Origin: Varroa destructor
Taxonomy: Eukaryota > Arthropoda > Arachnida > Mesostigmata > Varroidae
DNA: 64,000 bases
NCBI RefSeq assembly: GCF_002443255.2
Contig: NW_019211460.1
Coordinates: 33,827,952-33,891,951 of the forward strand
Direction: 5' to 3'
Positions 1 to 13,548 of this stretch are shown piece by piece. The notes under the pieces are model-generated. The model did no database searches and was not told where the DNA came from. It saw only the letters and a program-made list of their open reading frames with translations. The position numbers were made by a program, and so were the translations under genes. The first letter of the stretch is position 1. Every line of letters begins with the position of its first letter.

Positions 1-3000
1 AAACGTTAATCCTCATAGTCTACAGTAAAATTTAGGGTAATATATAGTAACTCCAGATCCTGTAACCGAAATAGCTCAACTAAATCAATTGACTCGTTGG
101 GGATTTACTGTGAATAATGCCGTCTTCGACGCAAATCGATATCAACGGAACGTGATGGCTTGTGCTCGACTCTACGACACGGTATACACACATAAAAGAC
201 CATATGTCCCATCTAGCACGACACACGATAGTCTGAACATGGACTAATGAGAGCCAGAGACGGATATTCTATGCGGATTATTGTATATATTATTTATAAT
301 AAATAGATCTATATAACGTTGTGCAATCTAACAAACATGCCTCTTTTCCCCGTTGTGAGTCCTGATTCTTCCTGACTGCTTGTTATTGTTTTGTAACAGA
401 AATCTTCCACTGGCAATATTTAATATAGTAGAATAATTTCCTTAATACAGCGTGCACCAGGGACATAGGTACTCGTGAACGCGAACTACGCTGATCATAT
501 GACATGCATCCAAATTAGATAGTTAGTCACAGGTAAGTCTTCGCATAAAATCTTAATTACTTAACAGCAAAGCTTTGAAGAAAGAAAAGTACCTTTTCAC
601 GCCATTTTTTTTTGCTTTTATCTTCTTCTGGCATCACTCAGCTGATATTGTTCAAAAGCAGTTGTAGTGAAGTAAATATTTATATGGAGTTCTAAAAATA
701 TCACTTTGGGTACCGTAACCTGTTTACCCTTCAGGTGAAAATAAATATTCACCTCTGGGTGATAGCTCAGTATATACTACACTTTACTAATAGCTGATTT
801 TGCCAGCTTCTGTAAGGAACATTTCCCTCGCTCATAAGAAGTTTCAGTACGAAGAGCCTTAGGCAGTGCAGGACGAAAGATCCGATAAAACAGAGAAGTC
901 ACTTCCTGATTATTTGGAAGTGAATCGACAACTTTTTCCGAATAAAGTGGGCGCTATGAGAAGCAAGTATAACAAGCACGAATGTAAGTTTGGCGCGCTA
1001 GGGCACCTTATTAGCCACATCAAGTTAGTTTTTCGTGTAAAATTGTTGTTGGCGAGGGGCAAATGATTCCTCTGTTTTGATCCCCAAGTGCGATGCACTA
1101 CGGTTGAACCAGCCAAACGCTGTACAAGGTAAGACATTCAAAGAAAAAGAAAGAAACTATTCGTATACGTGCTACGATATAAAACAAGTGTTATACTTTT
1201 AGTTTTTACAGTCCCATGAAACGAGCAATGGGTACGCCTCGGAATGATTTTACTGTATGGCAACATTAATAGATATGAAAAAACCATCTTCTTGTCGTAT
1301 CTGAAAGATTTTCCGCGACGCAGCTTGCTCAGCAAATTTTTTTCTTTCAAAGCATCACATATTTAAGCTGGCGAAACATGTCGGTGGAACAGATCTTTGG
1401 CAAGCTTTACATTCAAATAGCCCAAAATTCTACCGAAAATGTATTCATGAACTGCCTAATGAATGACAGAGAGTTATAGATCATAACAGCATTAGTTAAA
1501 TAAAAATTATATGCAAAACAAACTGTTTCCTTAACTAGGTAACTTATCTTAACTATCTAACTTATGTAATCTTAACCAGTTAAAGTAGATGTAAAGTTCA
1601 ACATATCACATATTACGGGGTTGCAAGGGCGCATATTGCGTTAAGAATGACGTCCTGTAATACCTTTGTTGGCTTGGTACGTTTCCTTTTGCGAGAATTC
1701 AGAAATTCTGATTAATCAGTCGATGGCCGCTTGGTGGCAATTTATTAATAGCTCTCCAAGTGATTAACATAGCATCATTTTTTGTAGCGTCGCCCGACCC
1801 AGCTCCAATTACCCCAATTCTTTGCATTAGAGCTTCCAGACCACTGACTGTTGTAGTCGCTTTTCATTCTGCTGTTTTGTTATCAGTTTTTATCGGTTAG
1901 TATGCATCTAACTGACAAAATAAATAAGGTAAGTAAGTACTCGGCCCCGCTACTCTTTTTTCTTGGCTATCGGTCCATTGTTTTACAAAGTTTCCCCACA
2001 GTACTCCCTTCGTTGATTTTTCTGCTTGCTTGCTCTTTGTTCAGGAGCGTGCTAGCTTCCTAACTTTCGCAGGCGTTGGGTAACCGCAGGTCCATCAATT
2101 TGATAACATCACGATCAGCAACATCATCTTTATCGTCATCGTATTCCTCTTTAGGCAGCCTCTTCCCTCATTGCTTCGAAATATCTGCCGATAGAACACC
2201 AGTGTGTGCTTGATGTTCAACCGCACCTCAATTCAACCCCCAACAACCAGCACCTCACCTGCGTTTCCTTCACCTCTAAGCCAGACGGCAGGGTAGCCAT
2301 CGAAACTACTAGCATGAATACTGAGTCGTCCCTGACGGTAAGCAGCCAGTGAACGAGTATTCATTGAAGAATCACCATCGACCCTGGACCGTGAGTCAGC
2401 TAGTCCCAAGAATCAGGAACTAGAGAATCGGGATAGACTTGATTAGGGAGACCCGATCTCGGTTCGGCCACAGCGACAGCGATGAAGAACTCTTATTAGT
2501 AATAGTGGATAAGCAGTCAGCATCAGAACAGTTTGATGAGTTTGGCAACAAATTCTTGAGTTCGCAGAGAAGATGAGGACTGGAGGCAGGAGAACGAAGA
2601 GTGTATGGAAGTGACACTGGAGGTCACACCCACTTCACCAAGCGGGTAGGCAAAACGGCCCAAACAGAGCCGATTGGTAGAAATGATGGTAGCGCCATCT
2701 GCTGGTCTAGCGAAGCTGCCGAGTTCAGTATCAGAGAAGGCGTGCAAGAATGATAAGATTTGGTATTTGGTGGTGATAAGCGATAAGCGTCTTTCATGGG
2801 TCTGGGCTCGGTCCGGTGGCCAACTAGATCGTGCTGCTAGGGTAGTCCCGCGATCATCTTTAACTGCACTGTGCTAGAATCCATCAGCCCCCTTCGAGGC
2901 TGCCACTTACGATCAGTGCTTACTAACTCTATAACGTTATGTAATACTACGAGTGCATCATACGAGTGTTCTCTCTGACCTAGTATTCTTGTACCTAGGT

Positions 3001-6000
3001 AGAGGTCCACAGCCTTCGACCGTTCTAATGGCATGCAAAACGAGCCAGGAAAGACAAGCAAAAGCCGAAGAAGATGGGTGGCCTAATCATTCGAGTTTTG
3101 GGTTGGGTTGGGTTTCATCGAGCAGGTGGCACGTGGAGCACTATAGCGTGCTCCGTTTGAGTGATCGCTATGAATGGAGATCCAGAGATCCGAAGTAGTC
3201 GAAGGTTGAGAGCAACATTGAAGCGGGAAAAGGTAGCTTTGTTTCGTGGTACTGGAAAGGGGGTTAGGATAGTGCCTTTTGTCGCGGTAAATATGACAAA
3301 CGGAACCATTTTGATGATGGCGCTGCAACGACGCGCGGCTTGTTGCAGATAAAGTAGAAATGGCAAACGAAAGTGGATATACATTCACATTCAACGTGTA
3401 TGAACAGGTGAGAAAGAACCGTATGGAAGAAGATACCTGGTCCTTGGATCGCTCGATGATGATGACGCCCGCTTGCAATAGATGGCAAATCCGATTGGCA
3501 AGCGAAAAAGCTCCGCTTAGAGGGAGAAAAGCGGTAGGGAATGAAAACGAAGAAGCATATTTATGAGTGCAAATGCACTTGCAGAACAAAAATGGGTCGC
3601 TTATGCTATCTTGTCGTTTCTATCAGACAGAACTAAATAACCCTTCCGAGCTGGATAAAGTGGGAAGCGCTTGTCACAGATTCCTAGTATTTGATCAGAT
3701 GCAAGATTCATTGAAATATAGTACTTTGAAAATTGGGCATGTATGTTTTTTATGGCAGAACAAAATGTCATCTGCGACCCTTGTGGCATATTTTCAAGAC
3801 AGAACAAATATGCATTATTATTACAAACGTTTTGAATCGTAAGACAAAATGCCCATCAAGCTATAGGCGAGTCCATTAAATATACGAAAGCCATATAACT
3901 TATGCGTTTTTTTTTACCTAGTCACATACGTAGTTATTAGATATGGTGAGAATCAAGGCTGTTGTTACCATGGTGGAACCTTTGTATAAATCCGCATTAC
4001 GTGATTGTATCTACAAACATCGTTGTTTTTTTTCAGGCGATTATATCTTTGTACGTAAGCGATTTTGAAGTGCACCCCCACAACGAGTTTCTTAATCAAT
4101 CCATAAATCGTACGGAGCTTCAGGAAATGGATGTATGTCGTATGCTATATTTCTCCAGATTCTGAAGCAGAATGAAAGAGATGGCTGCCATCTTTATGTT
4201 TGCGTGACTGATTGATCCGCCAGGAACTAAAGCTAATATATTTATTCAATCACTCCAAGTTATTGATTGATATTTGGCCAACACCGAACAACTGTAAATG
4301 CCTCACAGCTGGTTCGGCGCCTAGATAAATCCGAGAGAAACATCTTTCTTTTTATGCAGAAAACTACGGTTTAACTCAGGAGAATCTAAGGGCCTATAGG
4401 CAGTAGAGATCCTGGAAGCCGACCGATTACGACGAGGTCCACTACTTACCGACCCCTGAACCTACGTCGGGCTTAAAATCGCAGCTTGTTCGCCGCACCA
4501 TGGGACCGTGCGACGGCAACGAGCGAGTAAAATATTTTAGCAGGATACTCAATAGATTTTTACTCTACGTAAAGTTTGCAGTCAACGAGCCAGTAGCACG
4601 GCAACGAGCACTATAGACAATCATTGCGACCATAGTCGTACGCCTATGGATCAATCCGTTGGGTTATCTATCCTAACAGTTCTCTAAAGTGACATTACGA
4701 CCGAGAAAAATAACTTAGAAAAGACATATAAATCTTATGCCGGCATCGGGTAAAGCCCGTTTCATCTTTCTTACCGCATTATTCAATGTATGCATGATTC
4801 AGCAAGCCATCTTATCAAACACAAGCTCAACAGAAAAACACAATCTTGTTAACAAATGGCAAAAATACACAAAATATATTTCTTCAAATGCCCATCGATC
4901 TCTGATTTTAGTCGCTGCCACAGAGAAGCAATATAAGCTGAGTTTCAGTAATTTTATGGTTCTTAAGTAAGACTAGACATTCTAAAATCTCTAAACGTTT
5001 AGATATATCTATATTTTTAAATACTCTTTCATAACTTTCCTTGCTTAGACGTTGTTGACTGTCATCTCACTATGTCATGATATGGACATGCTTCTAGCAT
5101 GTGGCGGTGATCAAATATTAACGGCCAATAAATCGTCCATTGTCAGACACTCATTCAGCAGTTCCTGTTCAGCTAGTTCGAGCTACGTCCTATGCGACGT
5201 CCCCATCGAGGTATGACTATATAAGCCTGTCTGCACAGGTATGTATGTATGCTGAGATGGCGTGCAAAGCGGCCAGGAAGCGCTGGACAGTTAGGCGACG
5301 ACGATGCTGGTGGGGTTTGTATGTTTCTGCTTTCGTTCGCTCACTGCTACTTCTTTCTCCTAATGCGAAGAGAGAAGTCGTTCTCTAAATGACTGCCGTG
5401 AAAATTGGCTCGATTATACGTGCGCTTGCCAGGCCGGCAGTCGTACGATGGATCGAAGTCGTTGTCGACAACAACGACGACAATGATGATTGTCGTCGTT
5501 TTAAGGGCCGCGCTACCCGACGGTCCGGGAAGGTCTTCCGATCGGCGGTGTTCCAACGGGCTAGCAAATAAACGGACAGTTGATTCTACCCTATACGGCG
5601 GTGATTCAAGTGACTCTTCTAGTTTTCTTTCTTTTTTTACTTTTATTCGATTGTTCAATGTTTCTTTAACTTCCTGCTCTCTTAGCGTCTGACTAACAAT
5701 ATCGCGCAACGCTTAAGCCAGGCGAAATATTGTAGACAGACCACGCTTCCTTAAACCGGCAGGTTGACGAACCAAATGATAACCTGAAGATAATAATAAC
5801 GATGATGATTACGTAGACAAGGTAGCTACGTCACGCAGAAGGCAGATAGCCTTCGTATTTGATTTAGTAGATCTGTGTATGTCAGCGAGCTTTACCGCCT
5901 TCACAGTGCCTCCTCGTAGACTCCTTTCTGGCGAACACCGCGGCCGTTGCCAGCTGCAGTGGTCAAATCGTCCTAGGACTGTACGATAGCGGGGTGTCCG

Positions 6001-6060
6001 ATGTCCCTTGAAAGCTCTCTACCAACGATCGACATGTCTATCTATCCGGCTACCCCATAT

Positions 6061-6072
6061 GTGTGTGTGTGT
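6061..6072 (+). repeat. Short (GT)6 microsatellite
   Basis: Six GT units. A related CA-rich run lies at about 6801-6819. Confidence 0.8.
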
Positions 6073-6835
6073 ACGAGCGTTTTTCGAACATGGCGAGAAA
6101 GCGAAAAACGATACGCTGAGCGATCTAAACGACGATAAAGTACTACTACGTGCGTCTCCTTAATAACTCCGCCCAGCTCTTAACGAGCTGCGATTAGTTG
6201 TCTGCCAGGTGGAGGGTTCTGCTAAGAACCGGCGAATTCTGCCAACGCTCGCCCGCTTTTTATCGTGACTTCTTAGCTTTGCTTTCTTTTTATCATTCAT
6301 CCTAGCTCTTTTTCCCTGCTTTTCTCTGGTCCGCCGGGAGTTCCTGGACATGGCTAAGGAGGAGAAGGACCCGGAGACGAGGAGCCTGCCTCGTAGACTG
6401 CAACGCAAAATGGAATTAAGAAGCAGAAAGATCTGCTGCTGCCCAGGTTTCTTTATAGCTTTGGCAACACCGTCGAGAACAGAGGTTGAATTGGTGTGGC
6501 GGCTAAACGTCCCTCGCGACAACGGCGAAGGCCAACGAGAACAACGCCAATGTTACAATGGTGGCGCTATCACTATTGCTGTTCTCTTTGACGGGAAGCT
6601 TATATTCCTCCAAAAGTGGGGCAGCAACTGGGGCGCAAGTTAATGGGTTCGTGACCGAGCACGCCACGTCATTTTGTCATTTGACTGCCATACGACCACT
6701 CGATGGCATGTCTGTCGTCCCATCATCTAGTAGGAAAAGTATATAAGAAAGGAGAGCAAAAACTGGGTGAGCTCATCGTCCACGCCTGATGAAGGCACGA
6801 TACACACACACGCACACACTCATATGCGCATGTAC

Positions 6836-6855
6836 ATACGCATTCGAATGCGTAT
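6836..6855. repeat. 20-bp perfect palindrome
   Basis: ATACGCATTCGAATGCGTAT reads identically on both strands with no spacer. It lies just after a CA-rich microsatellite (6801-6819). It could be a binding site for a dimeric factor or a chance or template-switch product. Confidence 0.85.
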
Positions 6856-9160
6856 ACTGACAAGACGGCCGCTTAAAGGCCTAAAATACCTCACAGAACT
6901 TGGAGGTTTCAAGGACTGCAGTGAGCCCTGCGTAGGCTAATCTTGCGCCTTCTCGCCTCGTTTCTGTCGCTAAGTGCTTCTTGCCACTAAGAGTCCCTGT
7001 TATAGAATATTTGTAGCTTACCTACAGTGTTAATGCTGCTCGAAAAATACATATGTGCTTTACATATGAGCGGTCATCCGTTAGAAGTTTTCACGACTTT
7101 GAGTGCGTCGCCTTACAATGAGCTCAAAACATATTCTAAAGAATTGAAATTTATTTAGCGAAAATACATGCAGAAGAAATCACTTTAATTGATCACTATA
7201 TACGATACATCTGTTTCTAATAACAAGCTTTGGTTTCTATGGCAAGAAAAAACATATACAAACAAGATACTGAATGTTATGAAACAGCTTTGATTAATTC
7301 AGATACAGTTGTGAAAAGTGGGTATCTTAGTGTTTTTATGATACGATTATACTGATAATGAATATCTAGAAAATACTGCTAAACATTATCTCGTACATTT
7401 GCTGTCCGGTGACAGTCCTACTGCATCGAAAAAATATAATGGTTTCTTTACATGATTTTTCGCTGACTTTACTCCCTAGAATGTTATTAAAATGTCTATA
7501 GGTTTCAACAGGCAATTCCTATTCTTCAGTTTCCTATTCAAAGTTTCTTGTTTAATTGAATCGCTCGAAGAAGTTAGAACAGTTAAATTCAGCACAGACA
7601 AAGTGTCTATTGGCTACTGATGATTTAATACGTTAAGTAGCATTGAGGTTATCAACAAAGTTCTATTACTGTAGTTATCTTACTTATGCATATAAGGGAA
7701 GGAACTTGATAAGGATAAACTGAAATTGCATGCTTGTTTTTTGTGTACATGTCGCCAAACTGCTTGTTTCTATCAATGTATATTTATAAATAAATTCAGT
7801 TAATTTTATATACTATGAACATGAACATAGAGAAGATAGAGGCATGAAGATAGAGGCAAACACACGTTTACCTCATTGAAAACATCAAAACAAATTTTTT
7901 AGGCCAAGGATGGTTATCAGCAATCCGTTGACATTTGCGTTATCTTTACTATCAGCTTTTATCATTAAGTTCATTAAAATAATACCTCCCATTTTTACCG
8001 TAAAATGCCGAGACTTAGACGATATGCCGCAGCTATAATGCTCATCAAGACCCTCCCATCGTTATCAGGCTGGCCCATACATCACCAAGTGGCTTCACTG
8101 ACACACACGTAAGATTCATCAATAGACAAAACATTTTGCTAGTAGAAACTTATCACACAGGTTCAGGAGCGGACAAATCAAAAAACGGGAGTATATTTGG
8201 GCTAAATGTTTTTTCATATATGATGTCAGTGTCTTCTCTTTTGATATCCGCCAGTAACAAAGGTAGGGTGATACGATTAGAGTCAGCCACAAAAGCGCTC
8301 GTGCTGGGTGTTTCATGACAATTTAATTCTGTTTTGCCTGATAGGTCACAGGCCTCGAATATATGATGAGCCATCGGTCCTTCCGCCACTGTCGTAGAAT
8401 TGCTGTTGTCGTCCAGGGTGGAGTTCATTAGTGCACTTGAAAGTTTTACGGTCACCTATTGCTCGCTCATTCAGCCACATCTGAGTTCAGCGTATGGCGG
8501 TGGGGAGGGAGTGGGGGATCGATGACCCTCTTCTCTTCTCAACCGACAGCTGATCGCTGTTTTGCGGTCGTTCGTCGTTCTTCACAGAACGATACTTTTT
8601 TTACGACTCAATAAGTGGAACTTTTGTTTAACATAACGAAGGTTAACTGTCGTGCCACCACTCGACGATCTTTCCAGTTACCACCCTACCCATATACAGT
8701 TTTCAAGCTGAGAAGTATCTAAATAGGTACGACAAACTGTGTGAACCAGGATATAAAACTTTTTCCAGGACAACGAAACCATGGCAGGCAGCTAGGCAAA
8801 ATGACATCATGCTTGTAAAAATATTTAATGTAACTATTTGTCAATTCTACGCATTTACATGGGGTATTTCAGGGTTCCATTGTTACATGCACACCTTATA
8901 TACCACGGACGTTATAAATCAATACGTCCTTATACGGATCACACGTCGTACGGATATATGATTTTGTAAAATGCACTTTCTTGTGTGGACGTATCTGAAA
9001 CATTTAGATTTGCATTGATTGTCTACTGTGTATTTCCTTCATCGTTGTTAGCATATTCACCCAACAATGGTATACGTATCTTAAGCCATTATTAAATCTA
9101 ATTTTCCTTCTGTTTGTCAATGTCAACTGTCAGACGCTAGGCCAAAGCTGAGTTTCACCC

Positions 9161-9199
9161 CTTAAGCCTACCACATAAACTTTATGTGGTAGCCTTAAG
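9161..9199. repeat. 19-bp inverted repeat with a single-base centre
   Basis: The arms 9161-9179 (starting CTTAAGCCTACC) and 9181-9199 (ending GGTAGCCTTAAG) are complementary with one mismatch. They are separated only by the base at 9180. There is no adjacent gene. Such a tight structure could extrude as a cruciform, but the loop is too small for a microRNA precursor. Confidence 0.88.
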
Positions 9200-10423
9200 A
9201 GAGACTTTTTCATCACACTACGAGACACCTTATATAAAATTTGAAAGCGATCGACAAAACGCAATGGGTATAAAAACAAATTGACAATCCTGATATCGAT
9301 ATGGAATACGAGCAGTTCCTGTTATATGTTATTGAACTTAGCTGTCACACCTTCCAGTTCCAGGTTCGATTTCAACCGCTAGCCACAAAGTCGTAGGCGG
9401 CGGATCAAAATGGCGGGTTGCTTCGCACCACTCACGAACCATGTGTAATAATAATAATAATCATTCATGTAACAACTGTGATTGATCGGGGTGTTGACGT
9501 TTGCGTAATAGTATAAATGAATATAATTCCATCTAGTAACTGCGATGTTTGTTTGTCACGGAAAGCTGTTAGTCCGTTGATCGTTGACGCTCACTCAGAC
9601 TACAAGCCTACTGTTTCAAAAATCTCCTGCTTTCCTTCCCTAATATAATAGGCTTGAATTTATTTTGAAGCCACTCATTTACAAGATGTCGACAAGGCAA
9701 GATCAGCTGTATTTGTGTATGTAATTTAGTTCAGAATGTATACGCGGCATCCTGTGGTGGCATTCATAAATCTCGTCATTGTTACTGTTGCCATGGATTG
9801 TCTCGCCATCCCCGTCAGCTATTCACAGTTAATCCGCGTATGATAGTAGAGAGCCAACCACTCAGGATAACACTGGCGGTTCTTGTTGTCTTGCGCCTCT
9901 AAGGAGTCTCGAGTCCTAATAGGCTTATTCTTAGCGACGGAACGTTCTCTTCGCACTCGTTGTCGTTTTCGGTTTCGATCTCTTCAGTACAGCAGCCATC
10001 AGAGGCGAGGGCGACAACCATCGACATAGGCGAGGCAGCAAGCTAAAGAAAGCAAAGGCATAACGAGTAAGCAGGAACAGGGCGTCGGGAGAAACACAAA
10101 CTACGACAACCCCCGGCTAGGTAACGGAATCGGATTGCGGTTTCACCCCCTTGTCTCCCAGCCCCCCGTCCTTCGCGGCAAGTCGACACCTCTAGCAGCT
10201 TTTACTTGCCATGAAGATTCAACTAATGTACACTGAGTGAAGAGTTGACCGTAACTGAATTTGGCAGCTAGCACTTATCAGAGGCTATGAGAGGATGATG
10301 CAAATTTAAGTTTGTTCGACAGCATCCCGATGAACTTCCGCTGTCGCACACTGCACCCGCGTCTAACATAAAACTTAGCGACGGACGCAATTAACTAAAC
10401 GTATTTGCTTCAAGTTTTTTTTC

Positions 10424-10471
10424 AGCCTCTAATAACGGCACCTTACTCTAAAGGTGCCGTTATTAGAGGCT
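10424..10471. repeat. 21-bp perfect inverted repeat with 6-base loop
   Basis: The arms 10424-10444 (AGCCTCTAATAACGG...) and 10451-10471 are perfectly complementary around ACTCTA. A T-rich tract precedes the left arm and an A-rich stretch follows the right arm. No coding sequence is supported here. Possible origins are a recent template-switch duplication or a miniature inverted-repeat remnant. The stem is too short and the loop too tight for a typical animal microRNA hairpin. Confidence 0.92.
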
Positions 10472-12807
10472 AAAAAATGCCGCTGCAACGTTTGTACAGC
10501 GTCGCTTTGCTGAAGCCACTCTTAATTTCTATCCGGTCCCCCGTTTCTCTGTGTTATGTGCAGCGTTGTATTTCTAGGCGCAGTTCTAGGCTGCAAAATC
10601 GAGGAGGAAGAGGTAGAGATAAACTAGAAGGGAAAGTGCGAATTGAGGAACAACCCCTCGCGAGCAAGGCAGTGCTCCAAAACAACTTGGCGAGAAACGT
10701 AGTTAGAATGTTTCAGTAACGCAGTGCAGGCTACTGCTGCGATGCGTTACAGTAGCAGGTAACAGCAAGGCAAGCGTATGAAACTCTAAGTATATGGTCC
10801 TGGGCCAACGCGACGTTGAGGCGGAATGCGCGCCAAGAAAGCCCTTTGCATCAGCCTATCACAATAAGATTCCCGCTCTTAGGGCAGCTCGTCGTACGTG
10901 TGTTTGCGTGTGTGAAGCAGCGTGTCGTCAGAGACGGCTCTCTGTCTTTTGTTTTCCTCTGCTCGGTCTGGTTCATGTGCCCCCATTAGAATTGCCTTGG
11001 TATTCGAAAAGGGGGCGACACTAGGGATCCGCACAAAGAGGCTAAGTAAAAGGGGAGAAAACCCTAAATGTGTTGGGGTAGCCTGACACAGGATGAAGGC
11101 GATGAGAGCAACAAAAACGGAACATAGACCAAAGGAGGCAAAACAGGGTTGGCCTCTCAGTATGGGGGTAAGCTAACACACACGACCGACCACTAAAGCA
11201 GCGGCAAGAGCAGCCGCATGTAGTACTACGTTTACTAACGGGAGTTCTCACTTGCACATTGCAACAATTCGGTGGGCTCCTTTCTGGGCGCTCGCGCTAT
11301 CGGGAAGCTGCTTTGAGGCGGGCGGGTAGAATGCAGGGCAGCGGCACATGGGGTTGGGCATTCCATTATTACCATTTGTCTTTGTAGTGGGCCTTGCTTC
11401 GAAGGCCTGCCTTGGGCGTCGTTGCTGCTTGAGGATGTTCACTGTCCTATTTCTCCTATAGGCCGAAGGCCGAGATGTTCAGCTACCGACAAATCCAGCC
11501 ACAAAGAGGACACAAGGAGCAAAAAGGGGGCGGAGTAACGACATTTTCCCTAAAGAGCCGGTGTGGCAGCAGAACTACTAGGCTGTTCAGGCCGGAGTGC
11601 TGAATGCTGCAAGTGCGAATGGCCAAACGAAAGTAAAGGGCACTCCAGTAAAGGTATGTTAGACCGGCAAGGAATCTGTGGCGAGATCATGCTAAACCGT
11701 AGTAGCTTTGTGGGCCGATAGCCGTTAGGAGTATTTGGGATGGCGCCGATGGTACCGCGGAGTGACTGAAACAGAGTGGACAGCGCTCATTCGCTATCTG
11801 AAGTGTCGCTTTGCTTCACCATAATTAGCTATTATATACGTTTCTGGTTATTTATTCGCAGTGGTTTAGATTATGCTCTTCACTTTTAAAAGCTTAACGC
11901 TTTTTAAAAACAGGTCGTATTGCCAACGTGTTGTGACCCAGTTGACACTGACACAAGTACTTTCGTCAGATTAGTATTAAAATTCATTTTTTTACCATTA
12001 AAAATTGATACTTTCAGCTGAAATCCCTTGGAAATTCGTTTGCGTTTGATGAGTATAACTTTAAGTTAATCTATAGTCTCATTTCAACATATAGCCGCTT
12101 ATATATATATATATAAAACGGAATTATCTTGTCGGAAAGTTATCGTCGGGATTATTGAAATAAGTGCTAACTGCAATCATGGAGCAGCAAATTGACGTCA
12201 ATGTATAATATGGTGGATACTTAATTCATAAAAAACCTGAAGTAGAAATAATTGTCGTTTAATAGTTACACGGGAGCCTTTTTAGCTGCTCTCGTTCAAA
12301 ATATTGATCAAACTCTATGGTTTTTGCGAATAATTTGGCTTGACGTAACAGTGTTTTGGCTTTATTCCAATAAACTCGATTGACCTGACAGGGACTAAAG
12401 GCTTGTGGGTTGATGTTGTAATATAGGTTTCCTTGCAGGTTAGGTTCTCAGGAATGATTCTCTCTAAATATATCTGATTACGTAGAAGTATTTATAGTAG
12501 GCCATACAAGCGCCATTGACGCCTGGCTCCGTTAATCTCAAACTATTTTCACCGAACGGTTTAGGCTGAAAATTAGATACACAATCTATGTACTATTATG
12601 GTGTCAAAATGGCGGAAAAGTTATGTTAGCGAACTTCGGTCCCTATAATAACTTCAAAACTTACATTTTTAAAGTATCCTAACATGAATGCTGCATTTCT
12701 CATTAGCATGTTTAGAACACTATAGTCTTGAATTTACTGGAATATGTCAAGTCGATCAGAAAGTCATTATATAGCCTTTTATATAGTTTTATAGTTTATA
12801 TAGTTTC

Positions 12808-12825
12808 TTTTTTTTTTTTTTTTTT
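12808..12825 (+). repeat. Poly-T tract, 18 bases
   Basis: A pure T run preceded by repeated TATAGTTT units (about 12780-12806). On the minus strand it could be the A tail of an old retroposed copy, but no head is recognisable. Confidence 0.75.
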
Positions 12826-13505
12826 CACTTTTAGGACTTGAATATTTTATTCAGCCTAAGTGTGTACCTTTCCATTCAACCAAATCGTGCGATCGGACGG
12901 CTGCATACAGGATACGGCCCTTCTCACTGAGAGGTACGCACCTGAGATAGCGCGATTTTGTAGAAAGTTGATGACTAGCGCGCGGTAGCGTTTTTTGACA
13001 CTGATCTTAGCTATTTGAGACTAAAAATCTTTATCTCAACCAAAAACCACGGATGGCAGCATAAAGCGGATAGTGATAGGCTGCTGGCCCTGTTACGTAG
13101 GAAGTTTGCCATAATATGTTTAATAAATCTCTACAGAAAAAAAAAGAGTTAAATGCTAGTTTTGATTTATTTAGAATATAAGCGATTCAGAACAAGGGAC
13201 ATACAAATACTTTTACTAATGTATTGTTTAAACCAAGACGTTCGTGTATAGCTCAAACGGTGCAGGAAAGCCGTCGAAACCATATACATATTTTTACACA
13301 CGCGGCTATGGTCTTTTTTTTTAGCAGAAAGCACGATTTAGTGAGGGGAAAAAACATGATTTCTCACAGACTGTCTTGATAGTTCTGAAATCAGTTAAAA
13401 ACAAGCCATGCTTAACAAGATACATTTGGGTTTCGGAAGATGATAAAAATGGTCGGAAGCAAAATTTCTGAAACCGAATGATAGAAAAAGATACTGTTGC
13501 TCTCC

Positions 13506-13548
13506 CTCTGTAACCATTTATTACTGGAAGTAATAAATGGTTACAGAG
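13506..13548. repeat. 20-bp perfect inverted repeat with 3-base loop
   Basis: The arms 13506-13525 (CTCTGTAACCATTTATTACT) and 13529-13548 pair perfectly around GGA. The surroundings are AT-rich and unannotated. It has the same character as the inverted repeats at 9.2 and 10.4 kb but no sequence similarity to them. Confidence 0.92.

Larger units (their letters stand above)
1..8450. other. Non-coding stretch, no supported gene
   Basis: AT-rich DNA with only short overlapping frames on both strands (longest about 168 codons at 3083-3589, minus). These lack recognisable domains and are contradicted by equally long frames on the other strand. The 5.1-6.7 kb part is somewhat richer in GC. The only structures noted are short dinucleotide runs and the palindrome at 6836. 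Confidence 0.6.

Noticed and set aside
3083..3589. Minus-strand 168-codon frame
   Set aside because: Overlapped by open frames on the plus strand (3161-3352, 3360-3566) and other minus frames; composition is not protein-like and no motif is recognisable.
9345..9375. GGTTCGATTTC, a partial B-box match
   Set aside because: No cloverleaf and no shared core with the SINE-like copies; probably chance.
10424..10471. MicroRNA precursor interpretation of the perfect hairpin
   Set aside because: The stem is only 21 bp with a 6-base loop and no extended lower stem; animal precursors usually have a stem of about 30 bp and imperfect pairing.
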